The notes below the pieces were generated by a model. It was given only the letters and a program-made list of their open reading frames with translations, was not told the DNA's origin and made no database searches. Made by a program: the position numbers and the translations under genes. DNA of 64,000 nt from Edaphochlamys debaryana (taxonomy: Eukaryota; Chlorophyta; Chlorophyceae; Chlamydomonadales), in the NCBI GenBank assembly GCA_016858145.1, contig JAEHOE010000045.1:620001-684000 (forward strand), read 5' to 3'. This document shows, piece by piece, positions 1-10,490 of this stretch. Position 1 is the stretch's first letter. Every line of letters begins with the position of its first letter.

Positions 1-125
1 ACAGGACGTTCAACGGGTGCACGTGCCGGGAAGAGAGCGCTCCTCGGGTACACGGCAGCAGCATCGCCACACAGCCACACAGCTCCACACGCGTCGCGCC
101 ACCAGCAGACACGGGGACCACCAAC
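1..125. repeat. Dispersed degenerate repeat, copy A
   Basis: This segment closely matches 1562-1686, sharing the CGGGTGCACGTGC core and a following stretch rich in CCACACAGC and CACGCG. It is cut by the left window edge, so its true extent is unknown. Confidence 0.7.
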
Positions 126-1245
126 CGCGGAGTAGGCATGCTCCGACATGACCCCCACCCCCCACCCCCCACTCCCCCCCACCCTACGAGCCCAAATCGT
201 ATTCCATGTCCAGGCCGGCGACCCCTCCACCCAAGACCAAGGCGCCCAGGTACCCAGCCTACATCGCAACACCCGCCCCCGCACTGACAGCCCGCAGGCA
301 CCGACCGGTCACGCGCTGCCGCCACTCGGAAGGGAGCTCCAGGCCATGGCCGAGCCGTCAAGGCGTGATGCCGAGTCGTCGGGATGATGGCTCTTTTACA
401 GTCAAGGGTAAACAAAAACAGCCCCTTGCCCCTGCTAGCTGCATTCTGACCCCACCTCGGCCAGCCCAGCACCACCCTGCTCTGCCCCAGATAGCCCTGT
501 AGTGTTCTGAAAGTCCTCCCTGTCCTCTGCGCTGCCTGCCGTGCCCCTAGTCATACCCACACGTCTGCCCTTTGCCCTGAAAAGAAGATCGAATGTTTAT
601 CCACAACCCTGACGTGCTATCCCCCTCGAGTGACCGATGTATCTATTTATGCGGGAAATTGGAAATGCTCTGCCCCTGCGCCAGCCGATACATGCCGCAA
701 CCCAGCCCGGGATTGCACCTCGCCCTGCTTGCTCACAACATAGATCCCGCTTGATCCCACGCAACTGTCGAGTCTGCTGTGGCAGATGTCGTGGTGCTGC
801 ATGCGCGCTGTGCTCCCAGTACCCAAGTCAACCCCCAAGGTCATTACGCCCCTTGCCCGCCGCCCCATGCTGCGCCCGACGAGCCACACGGCTGATGCGG
901 TGCTGCGTACCTGCCAGCCAGCCCCACCTCACCCACAAGCCAAGGCGGCAACGTTCAATCCATGCAAGCCCAACTCAGCACGCCCCACCCCACCCTGGAG
1001 ACTGTCGCCCCATAACGCCGACACTCCCCTGCCGTACATGGCCGCTCGAGAATAATGCCCCAGGTGACTGCACGCCTTCGCCCCGCTGTGCTGCCGCCCC
1101 GCCACGCACATGCCCGCTTACCTGCCCCTGCCCTCACTCCCGCCCCCTCCCCGCCCCAACCCGTGGAAGCCCGCTCACTCGGCTGTGCAGGCCGGGGCCG
1201 ATGGTACTTGGCGGAAGGGTACAGGCGTGTAGGGTTGACATGGGC

Positions 1246-1686
1246 GGGCTTGGCCTTGGCGCACGCGGCGGGGGGCTTCAGGCGCCTGGGGATGACAGAG
1301 TAATGAGGCAGCAGAGACAAGCTCAGGATGGCACCGCGTCATTACAAACATTTACTATGACGGGTCAGCAGACGATGCACTCGTCTATCTGTGCACGAGC
1401 TTCGCCCCTACCAGGCTCACCGCTTGCCCACGTGGGCCAGCGCAGTACTGGCGCATGCTCCGATGAGGCAGCGAAGGAGCTTGGTCGATGGGAGGTAAGG
1501 CGCGCAGGACACCGAACTCGAGGCAGAGGACGAAGCCCAGGTCCACCGCAGGTTCGGAAGCCGCAGGACGCTCCACGGGTGCACGTGCGGCGAAGAGGGC
1601 GCTCCTCGGGTACGCAGCAGCAGCATCGCCACACAGCCACACAGCTCCACACGCGTCGCGCCACCAGCAGACACGGGGACCAGCAG
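1246..1686. repeat. Dispersed degenerate repeat, copy B
   Basis: Three blocks here reappear in the same order in copy C at 2497-2975: an opening block with CTTGGC and CAGGCGCCTGG, a middle block with CTCACCGC and GCCCAGCG, and an end block with GAGGACGAAGCCCAGGTCCA and GGAAGCCGCAGGACGCTCCA. The last ~125 bases also match copy A. Differences between copies are substitutions and indels spread throughout, so the duplication is not recent. Function unknown; it may be an old duplicated gene fragment. Confidence 0.6.
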
Positions 1687-2496
1687 GCGCCCAGCAGGCA
1701 AGATCCGACAGCAGACCACACAGCGGGAGACGGAGGGCAGGGCCTGGGGCCTAGGGGGGAGGACGCGGGATGGAGGGGGCCCAGCGTTAGGGAAGGGAGG
1801 GGGGGCGTCAGTAAGGGCAGCGAGGAAGAGACAGACAATTCGCTCAGCTCTAGACGCGTGCTGCTAGCTACCTTCGTGCCCAGCCACCCTTCCCCTCGCT
1901 CCCCTCTCGGCTCTATCCCTCTCTTACAGACGCTCCCTCTCGGCCCCTAGGGAAGCGACCCAGCTGCATGCCTGCACGGCCCCACTGCCAAGCCCCGCCC
2001 ACACCCCAACGTGCCTCAGGCCGGCTCCGCGCCTCCACCGCGCACGCCACCGCCACAGAAGCAATAAACGCTGACGGTACATTACGCTGTCGCTGCACCA
2101 ACTCCCATGCTCTACTACATACGCTACTTGACGCCGTATGCATGCTTGGATAGGCAAAGTTCTTTCCCGTGTGAAGTGACTGCGTAAGCGCCATGCGCAG
2201 CTCTAGCTCTATCCAAAGGACATGTATATGCAGACCGGCAGAAGCAGTGCCCTCCAGCTCGCCTCCGCATCCTCATACCCACATCCCTCTCAACCCCTTC
2301 ACGCTGACCCGCTGCGCTGCCGCTGATGCTGGGGCTATGCGCCTGATGCGCCCATCGCCTGCCTACCTGCTGGTCAGCCCCACCCCTCACGACCCGCTCA
2401 CCTTGAGCCATGCAGACCTTGGGGAGACTATACGACAGATCACACACACACCCAGACGACACCGCGGATGAGAACCGGTGGGCAGGTGGAGTCGAA

Positions 2497-2975
2497 GGGT
2501 CTTAGCCTTGGCATGCGCCGCTGGGAAGGGCAGTGCAGGCGCCTGGTGGTGAGGAGGGGGAGGGGAAGGGGGGCAGCAGAGTGAGCGGGCCAAGACGGCA
2601 CCGCGTCAGTAGGGGCACGGAGGTAGTACCGTAACGACATCGTTCAGGCGATTAAGTGCATATGCATGCCTACCCGGGACAATGTATTCTTATACCTCAG
2701 CCCACACTGCAAGCGAGGGATGCACCACAGCCCCTTGACCCCGCTCACCGCTGGCTTGCCCACGAGGCCCAGCGACGGAGCTGACGGGAAGGTAGGCTCC
2801 ACGCCACAAAGGGTGCTTGTGAGGAAGAAGGGAGGACGGGGCGGAGAGCAAGCGCCACGAGACCACACACAGCGCCTCGCAGAGGACGAAGCCCAGGTCC
2901 ACAGCAGGCTCGGAAGCCGCAGGACGCTCCACGGGTGCACGTGCCGGGAAGAGGGCACTCCTCGGGTACGCAGCC
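2497..2975. repeat. Dispersed degenerate repeat, copy C
   Basis: It is collinear with copy B about 1.25-1.36 kb to the left. It diverges from copies A and B after the GGGTACGCAGC motif near 2974. Read on the minus strand, the region 2690-3064 gives an open frame with a protein-like start (residues MPFPLIPIIKAR and later FGWRVYCADLAAYP), but I recognise no family. Confidence 0.55.
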
Positions 2976-5011
2976 AAGTCGGCACAGTAGACGCGCCAGC
3001 CGAAGCCTTGGGCCTTGGGTATTGGATCTCGGGCCTTGATGATTGGGATGAGCGGGAAGGGCATGTCCGCCTGCGGTCACAGGGGAGGATAGAGCCTTAG
3101 CAAGTAGCTGCAGCGGCGCGCGCTGAGCAAGCTGCTATGGCAGGATGAAGCGGGCACCTGCAGATGCCTAGCAGCTAGTCTTGGGTCTTGGTCTTGGTCT
3201 TGGATCTTGGTGGTTTCGGCGCTGTGACGTGTCTCGGTGTTGGGAGCTGGAAGGCCTGCGGAAGGGCGCGGGGGGCCGACCCGGGCTGACGTCGGCGAAA
3301 GGTCACGACACGGCAGGACGGGCAGGACGGCAGGACGCCTGCACGCAGCTGACACTGCGAGTGGACAGGCGACTGGGCCCTTGCACGCAGGCACTGACAG
3401 CAGTGCTGAAGCGCGGTGCGCACCTGGAAACATGGGTGCCGCAGAGGAGAAAGCGGCGCGGCGAGCATGCAGACGGTCGAGGACGGGAAGCGGCTCTTGG
3501 GGTCGGCGCGCGTGCGGCTTTGTAGGTCCTGCGTGTAGGCACAAGGCAAAGGACGCAATTGTGGGGGCCGGGACCGCGTTTCGCGACAGAGCTCCGACTC
3601 GGGGGGGTGCAATTGCAGACGTAGGATTGCGAGCCGAACGCGGACCGTGCAACGCGCTCTGCGCCACTCCCTATGTGACCCTGGCAGTGCCAGCAATGGC
3701 GCTCACCGGTCACGGGAAGTCGTGAGGGCTCCGTGGCTTCGGCGAGCCGCAGTTAGGGCTTGGCATGCGGGGGCAATTCTCGAGCTCTGGGCCTCGCTCT
3801 TGGCCTCAGACGTCCTGAACGCATTCCTGTGGTCGCTGGGGATGCCTGAGGGCGACAGCAGGTGGCCAAGCCACCGTTTCGCGAGCTCTCAAGCACAGCC
3901 ATGCCGGTTGGTTTTGCGGAAGACGTCGCCTCTGTGGGTCACGAGAGTAGCAACAACGACTGGCAGCGTTGCAAGGCTAGTTATGGTGCTTTGGGGGCCT
4001 TGCGGGCCGAATCCCAAGGTTGTACGGGGTACGGCGGTGCTCGGCCAAATCCACATCGGGCCACGTTCGTGTGAGTCCGCGGCCGCCTTGTGCAGCGTCC
4101 CAGGGCCCTGGCGATGTCGTGAAAGGACCCTGGAGTACTGTCCTGACGTTGACAGCGGCGTGGGCTGGGTGCGAGGGACCGCGGGTCCAGCGCCGTGTGT
4201 GCGGCAAGGGCGGTCCACCCCGGCTGCCCCCGGCGCTTTGTTGTGGTGAGGCAATATCCACGGTCCCACGGGGCTTGCACGCACTTCAAGCGTTCTTGCC
4301 TGCTTAGACTAGCCTTCCTTCAGGTTTCTGGGCACGGGGCCAAGATAGCACCCTTGCCGTCAAACAGACAAGCTTGCGAACGGTACTCCTACTTAGCGGC
4401 GGATGTAGATGCTACTGTCTGCAAAGGTGCCCCTGTCCGAGACGGCTGCCACATGCGAACAAGTGGGCGTGATGACGGACAGCGGCAAAACTTTGTCCCT
4501 TACATACCCGCACAGCGCAATTTGCGCCGCCTCATCATACGTCCTTCCTTCATGCACGGTTCCCTGCTTTGCACGGACCCGCCGCATGTGTAAACGGCAT
4601 CTCATATCGACCTTCAAACATACATCCTAAACAGTGAAGGCAACTGGCATGCACACAACCCCATTGCCTTCAGCGTCCAGCGGTAGCCCTGTATGGCTCG
4701 GACGCTACATCCTGCAAACCGTATTTCCCAACTCAGCCATCCGCGAGGCTACTGTTGTCCGGTTCTTGCCCTACCAATGTCAGTGTAACCTGGACCGCGC
4801 TTCACTCAACTGCCTAGCAGTTGCAAGCTGTGCATCTACCCCTCCCCTTGTGGCTGGCAACCAGTGCACTGCCGACCCTGCCCACCCCACCCTGCCCACT
4901 CCACAACGCTCCACGCTCATCGTCCTCTCACGAGCGCACACTCCACTCGGCTGTGGCAGGAATCCACCCGCATGTCGGGTCAGACCCCGCCAAGGCCGGC
5001 TCCGGCGCCGC

Positions 5012-6592
5012 TCAGTGGAACTGCTCCGCCTCGGTCGAGCCCTTGAGCGCCGTCACCGACGACAGCCCCTCCGACACCACGTTGGACACCAGGTCGAAGT
5101 AGCCCGTGCCCACGAACTGCTGGTGCGCCGTGGCCTTGTAGCCCGCCTTCTCGCTGCCAAACTCCGCCGTCTGCAGCTCGGCGTACGCAGACATGCCTGG
5201 GGGCGGGGAGGGCAGCGGAGGGGCGGGGGACAGCGAGGGGGTGAGCCAGCGGCCAGTGCGGACGGAAACTCGTAACCTGAGGCCCAGCCTCCGCTGACCC
5301 GCTGTACTAAGCGCGGAAACCGCAGGCGTCAGCTCTTCTTAGCTCTGTATCACCCTCAGTAGGTGACGGGTCTGGTAACCGGCTGGACAGGTGCCAAGGC
5401 CAAAACCCCTACAACCGATATCCGCCAATTCGCAGCCTCAGGGGTTGACGCCGCCAAAACCCCTTTCCCTGCTCTCACCGCGCGTGGCGTAATCCTTGGC
5501 GAGCGAGAACATGCCGTAGTTGAGCGAGTGGAAGCCGGCCAGCGTGATGAACTGGAACTTGTACCCCATGGCGCCAATCTCCTTCTGGAAGCGGGCAATA
5601 TCCTCGTCAGACAGCTTCTTCTTCCAGTTGAACGAGGGCGAGCAGTTGTACGCCAGCAGCTTGCCGGGGTACTGCGCGTGGATGGCGGTGGCGAACCTGG
5701 AGAGGGGTAAAAGGGAGGCGGAGGGGTGCAATGGCGGGAGATCAGTATCAGACGGAGGGCGGGCATACGGGCATACTGCCACTCGTGCGCGGCCCTCCGC
5801 GTCATGACCGTGTGACCCTGCCAGACCGGCCCTTAATTAGTACCACGCCAAACGCCACCGCTTACTGCACCTCGTGACCAGGCTCCCCCCCAGTACCCCC
5901 CTTCCACCCCCCTGCCCCCGCTTACTTGTGCGCCTCCTCCATGCTGGGCTCCGACGTCTCGAACCACACCATGTCGGCGTAGGGGGCGTAGGCCAGGCCG
6001 CGGTCGATGGCGGCGTCAATGCCCCCCGCCACGTGGAAGAAGCCCTCGGGGGTGCGCTCGGCTGGGGGGAGGGAAGGGCAGGGGGGCGAGGGGGTGGGGA
6101 CGAAGCGTGAGCGACGGAGCCTCGTCAACTGAAGGAGAACGCCTGTGCACAATGGCACGAGCTGCAAGCAAAGCTGTGGGGTAGAGCCAAGCCACTGCCG
6201 CAGCTCCGGCAAACACCCGGCAGCCGCCCTGCCCTACGCATTCGAAGAGACGCTGCACAGCTACCACCTGTCACCGCTTACCCCCTTGCCACTCTTCTTC
6301 AACACACGAAGTTCACTTTTCGGGCTTGCCTCCCGTCACCTTCACACACCTAAGGCTGGCCGGCTAATCACCGCGCCTCCCACTCTCCAGTTCATGGGAG
6401 CAGCCCTTCACACCCTTCCCCCCACCCCGCTCACGCTTGGTGATGAACTTCTTGTCGCGCTCGTCCGCGTCGCTGGTGAGCAGGTAGGCGCCCAGGGCGT
6501 CGGTGCGCGCAATGATGATGGTGGGCACGTCCATCACGTCGGCGGCCAGGCGGGCGGCCTGCAGCTTCTGCACGAACTCGCGCGTGGGCACC

Positions 6593-6624
<32 letters not shown>

Positions 6625-7883
6625 GGCCGAGGCCAGCTGGTCCTGTTAGGGGGAGGGGGGGGTAAGGAGGGGAGGGGAGGGGAAGATGTGAGTAGGCGGA
6701 ATGTGAGAAGGATCAGTGGGGAGACGGCCATCAGTGCCAGGACGCTGAGGACGGCGGCGATGGAACAGCCGCAACCCACGACATGACAACGCCAACAGGT
6801 GACACTCCCGTCCTGAGTCATGCAGGTGCAGGTGCATTCGGTTACCGCCCTCACCTCAAAGTGCACGGCCGATGCGCCCGCCTCAATGAGTGCGCGCATG
6901 AGCTCGTATGCGTTCAGGTTGCCGCCGAAGCCCGCCTCCGCGTCCGCCACGATGGGGGCGAACCAGTAGACGTCCTTCTTGCCCTCGGAGTGCTGCATCT
7001 GGTCCATGCGCTGGGGGGGGGAGGGGGAGGGGAAGGAGGGGGGAGGGGAGGGTTGGGAAAGAGAGGAGGAGGCAAGGGGATAGCGAGGGGAGGGGAGGGC
7101 AAGCCTCGGCCGGGCGGGAACAGGCACTGGCGCAGGGCGGTGCACGAGACGGGACGTGTCGCGTGTGCCGCATGCAACGTGTGCCTCGGGGACAGCCGGG
7201 ACGGACGTAATGTCGGTCCGTGGGCTCGGCTGCGGGGCTCACCTGGAAGGCGTTGTTGATGCGGGTGACGACGCGGGGCACCGAGTCCACCGGGTACAGG
7301 GACTGGTCGGGGTAGGTCTGCGGGCACGGGCGCGGGCGCAAGAGTGTCAGGACTTTGCCCTCATCGCGGCAGACGTTGTGCAGCAGTGTCTATAGGCCGT
7401 ATACAGCAGTGGCGTAGGGAGCAGGGCGCTGCGGAGCGGGAATGGGGGTTGCGGACGTGGCGACGGCTCACATCCCATCCATTCACCTGCAGCGCGCTGT
7501 TGTTGTCGGCCGCGACCTGCCAGCCGGAGAGGTAAATGGCCTTCAGGCCGGCAGCAACCATCTGGACGGCCTGGGCGCCTGCAATGCGCAAGCGAAGTCA
7601 GTCAGCGTTCCGTTGCCGACGTCACATGAGGCGCCATTCGTCGCGACAGACGCGCGACACCCGAGACGCTCCCCGCTGCCTCGCAAAGCCTCCGCTCACC
7701 AGTCAGGGCACCGAGAGCCGGAATGTAGGGCTCGGAGTGCAGGAGCTGCCAGAAGCGCTCGGCGCCGAGGCGCGCCAGCGTGTACTCGATCTTGATGGAG
7801 CCGCGCAGCTTCTCGACATCCTGGCTGGTGTACACGCGCTTGACACCCTCCCAGCGGCCGGGGGCGGAACCGTTCGAGGCCAT
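5012..7883 (-). CDS. ICL1: Isocitrate lyase
   Basis: This enzyme cleaves isocitrate to glyoxylate and succinate, the first step of the glyoxylate bypass that lets algae grow on acetate. Eight exons join in frame: 7700-7883, 7487-7578, 7243-7317, 6855-7010, 6435-6642, 5926-6061, 5479-5696 and 5012-5196. They total 1,254 bases and encode 417 aa, about the usual length for short algal and bacterial forms. Family hallmarks seen are [20 protein letters not shown] (exon 2), [12 protein letters not shown] (exon 4), the catalytic-cysteine signature [14 protein letters not shown] at the start of exon 5, IIARTDA (exon 5) and YNCSPSFNW (exon 7). The protein ends EAEQFH, so there is no obvious SKL-type peroxisomal signal. 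The start MASNGS has no plausible upstream in-frame alternative near the family N-terminus. Its 5' flank is unusual: a 10.6 kb tandem array begins 68 bp upstream of the ATG. In this group ICL is known to be induced by acetate; nothing in the sequence shows this directly. Confidence 0.96.
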
Positions 7884-7950
7884 TTCAGAGGAGAGACTTA
7901 AGCGCGACACCGGACGTCGAATGAGCTCGGTTTTACACTGGCGCACTTGA

Positions 7951-10490
7951 GAGCGTAGAGCGTCTGGATACTGATGCCGGGACAGCGGGGTGCTTCTTGT
8001 ATTCGCGCCGGTCGCGCAAGTACGGCGATGGCGGTTGCCAAACGGCCAAAGGACCCGACCGCGTAAGCCCGAGTTGACGCCATTGCTCGGGTGGCGCAAC
8101 GACATCACCAAAGCCGTAAGCCCAGACCCACAGCAATGGCGGATAGTGAAACTCACCCGGCGCCGAGTGGCCGTTTGCTGACAGCGTGTCAGAGCAAGTT
8201 GCGCTCGACGCTGATGTCGTGCCTGCGTGGCAGGTGTCGGAGGAATGCGGACCTAGCCATGTTCGGCTGTGTGTTTTGGGAGCAGCTGGGGCTTAACGCT
8301 GTGAGCTGCAAGCGGCATGCCGACGTCACTCGGAGCATGTGTTGTCAAAAGTAACGCTGAGCCTGAAGGCCCATGTTGTTCTGTCACATCACCCTGTGGC
8401 GTAGACACTGCCGGGCCTGGCGAGCGACTGGGCTGCAAGCCGAGCGACGCCGTCCCGCGGGCCATCGGGCAACCGTGCTGGCTCCAGCCTGCTTGGACCC
8501 AGCACTCCGGGACCGTCGCTTGGCTGCAGGCCAGGCCTGACGAGTGCCACACAAGGCTGCGGTGTGACTCGCTTGCAGAACGAAGGACCAGTGGCGTCGA
8601 GCCTTTGCGCAGCATGGCGCACAGCCCGGCAGTGCCAAGAGCGGGCTCAGGGCCGAAAGCGCATCTATCACAGGCGCACAGCAAGTGGGAGCTGCGTGGC
8701 TACTTGAGGTTGTCCGCCAGCGCATCATGGAGCGGCCACCTAGGTGGCCGCAGGTGGCCGCTACAAAATAAAACAGAGTGCTTCCATCTGGGCTGTGCTG
8801 TGCTGTGCTGGGGGCCCCTTCTGGGGTCCCTTACTTGTAACCAACGAGGACTGGGCTCAGGCCGGAGGCGCCGGACGCTCCAATCCCGTACAAGCATCCT
8901 GGCACAGCACTGGAGTGCAACAGCCAACAGGCAAGGGGCCTCCCAGGCGTGGCTTGCCCTGGGCTTGGCGCCCCTGCTGCAACAGAGGTCCACGCCCCCA
9001 TAAGAGCCTGGGCATGAGTGTCCCAGTACCCGGTGTTTGCATAAAGGTTTGCCTGTGTGGAGGGTTACTTCAATCCTCGCCGAGGAGGGAGGGGTTGCGC
9101 CAACGTGCGGGGCCTGACGGAGGCAAGAGCGCTCTTCCTGCTCCTGCACTGACACGTGGCCCCAGGGGCACGCACAGGAGGGGACGCTTGGGACATGCGG
9201 GAAGCTGACGGACGAAGATGCGGTGACGACATGGGTGATCCAGGCATCAGCCCGCATGAGGACAAGGGCCATGCGACGAAAGGTTACAGGAAGCTTGCCG
9301 TGTGTGCCCTTCTATCCTCCCTGCTCAGCTTGCTTGGAAGGCCTTGTCGGCTCCCTTGGGCATCATGAGGCCAGCCCGCCGCGCCTGCAACAGCGCCAGC
9401 GCCGCACGGGTGCGTGCCGTCGCTGCCGCCGCTGCCTGCACCCTGCAGAGCAAACCGGGCCATTGGCCAGCCACTCGAGCTGACCCCTGGCTCGAACCGC
9501 CCCCGGCTCAGCTGCTCCCGTGCCCGCTGCCCCCGCTTTGGGTCCTGCTCCAGCGCCCGCTCGTCCTTCTCGCCCAGCTTCCCAGTCACCGTGTAAGAAC
9601 AGCGAGACACCTGCTCCAGTGGCACCAGCATGCCATGAGACACCTGCTCCAGTGGCACCAGCATGCCATGAGACACCTGCTCCAGTGGCACAAGCGCTGG
9701 GGGTCAAGCCCAGAGAACCCATGCTTCCACGTCAAGTGCGAATGATCACGCCCAGCTGGGTGCTTAATGGTACGGTTGGGTTGGGGCAGCGGGTCTCTCT
9801 CTAGGGCGGCGGGGACTGCCGTCGACGGATGGCGGCAGCAGAGGGACCAGGGCATCAGCAAATTGACCCAATGCCAGCTGCACACGCGCCCAACGCCTTG
9901 AGCGGGTTGCGAAGCGTGGGGGCCTGCTCGGTGCTGGGGTGTGTCCACATCCAATCTCCAGGGGCTGTGCCGAGAGCAGCCTGCAGGCTTTCTACAGTCC
10001 TCGGTGTTTACAATGAAGGACCCCCCTGGGGTCACAGCGCTGAACGCTGGGGCCAAGCGACCCACCTCACGGGCTTGCCCCCTGCAAGCCAGAACGCAAG
10101 TCCCTGTAATAACTTGCACTGACCACACTCAGGTCCCACCTTAGTCCTTGGCACGCAATGACCATGCTCAGCGTGTATCGATGGCCCCTCCTCGGCCGCG
10201 CCTCCTACCAGTAACCGTTCACCGTTCATCATGTGCTCACACTGTTGGCCGTACACCTCTCGATCCTGGCTCTCCCGGCCCCACATTCACTCCCACTCTG
10301 CGGCTCCCTCCCGTTTGTTATGCGCCGCAGAGGACTATGTCCCCTCCCCTCTCCTCCTCTTCTACAGTCTCGGGGCCCACCGACAGTATTCAACACTGTG
10401 GATTGCCGTACACCCACTCCCCAGCCCGCTCTCTCCACACCCCAGTCCCCACTCCCGGTTACGGGCTGGCGCACAGTGTGCCGCGCACTA
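7951..10490. repeat. Tandem unit, copy 1 (contains the isocitrate lyase upstream region)
   Basis: This copy is 2,540 bases long. It is entered directly from the isocitrate lyase 5' flank through GGCGCACTTGA, whereas the later copies are entered through GCCGCGCACTA. It holds a 20-base palindrome at 8732-8751 and the 33-base minisatellite at 9604-9691. Confidence 0.9.
9604..9691. repeat. 33-base minisatellite inside the tandem unit
   Basis: Two full 33-base repeats (9604-9636 and 9637-9669) and a 22-base partial are made of GAGACACCTGCTCCAGTGGC followed by ACCAGCATGCCAT. Equivalent loci lie at 12143-12197 (one full plus partial), 14649-14736 and 17188-17275. The period is a multiple of three and keeps a minus-strand frame open, giving an 11-residue HGMLVPLEQVS repeat. 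Confidence 0.9.

Larger units (their letters stand above)
1..5011. other. Intergenic region, no supportable gene
   Basis: I see no conserved protein domain on either strand. Several long open frames exist, one of them at 637-1950 on the plus strand. They are rich in Cys, Pro, Arg and His, overlap open frames in other phases and look like by-products of high GC. The stretch contains three related degenerate repeat copies (listed separately) and a short CTTGGT-type simple repeat near 3179-3210. The part just left of 5012 should include the 3' untranslated region of isocitrate lyase. A TTACA (TGTAA on the minus strand) at about 4499-4503 is a possible polyadenylation signal for it. Confidence 0.6.

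Noticed and set aside
637..1950. A 437-codon plus-strand open frame
   Set aside because: It has no domain, is rich in Cys, Pro, Arg and His, crosses a repeat copy and overlaps equally long frames in other phases. It is most likely a by-product of high GC.
3647..4249. A 200-codon plus-strand frame
   Set aside because: No recognisable protein features, and overlapping frames of similar length exist on the opposite strand.
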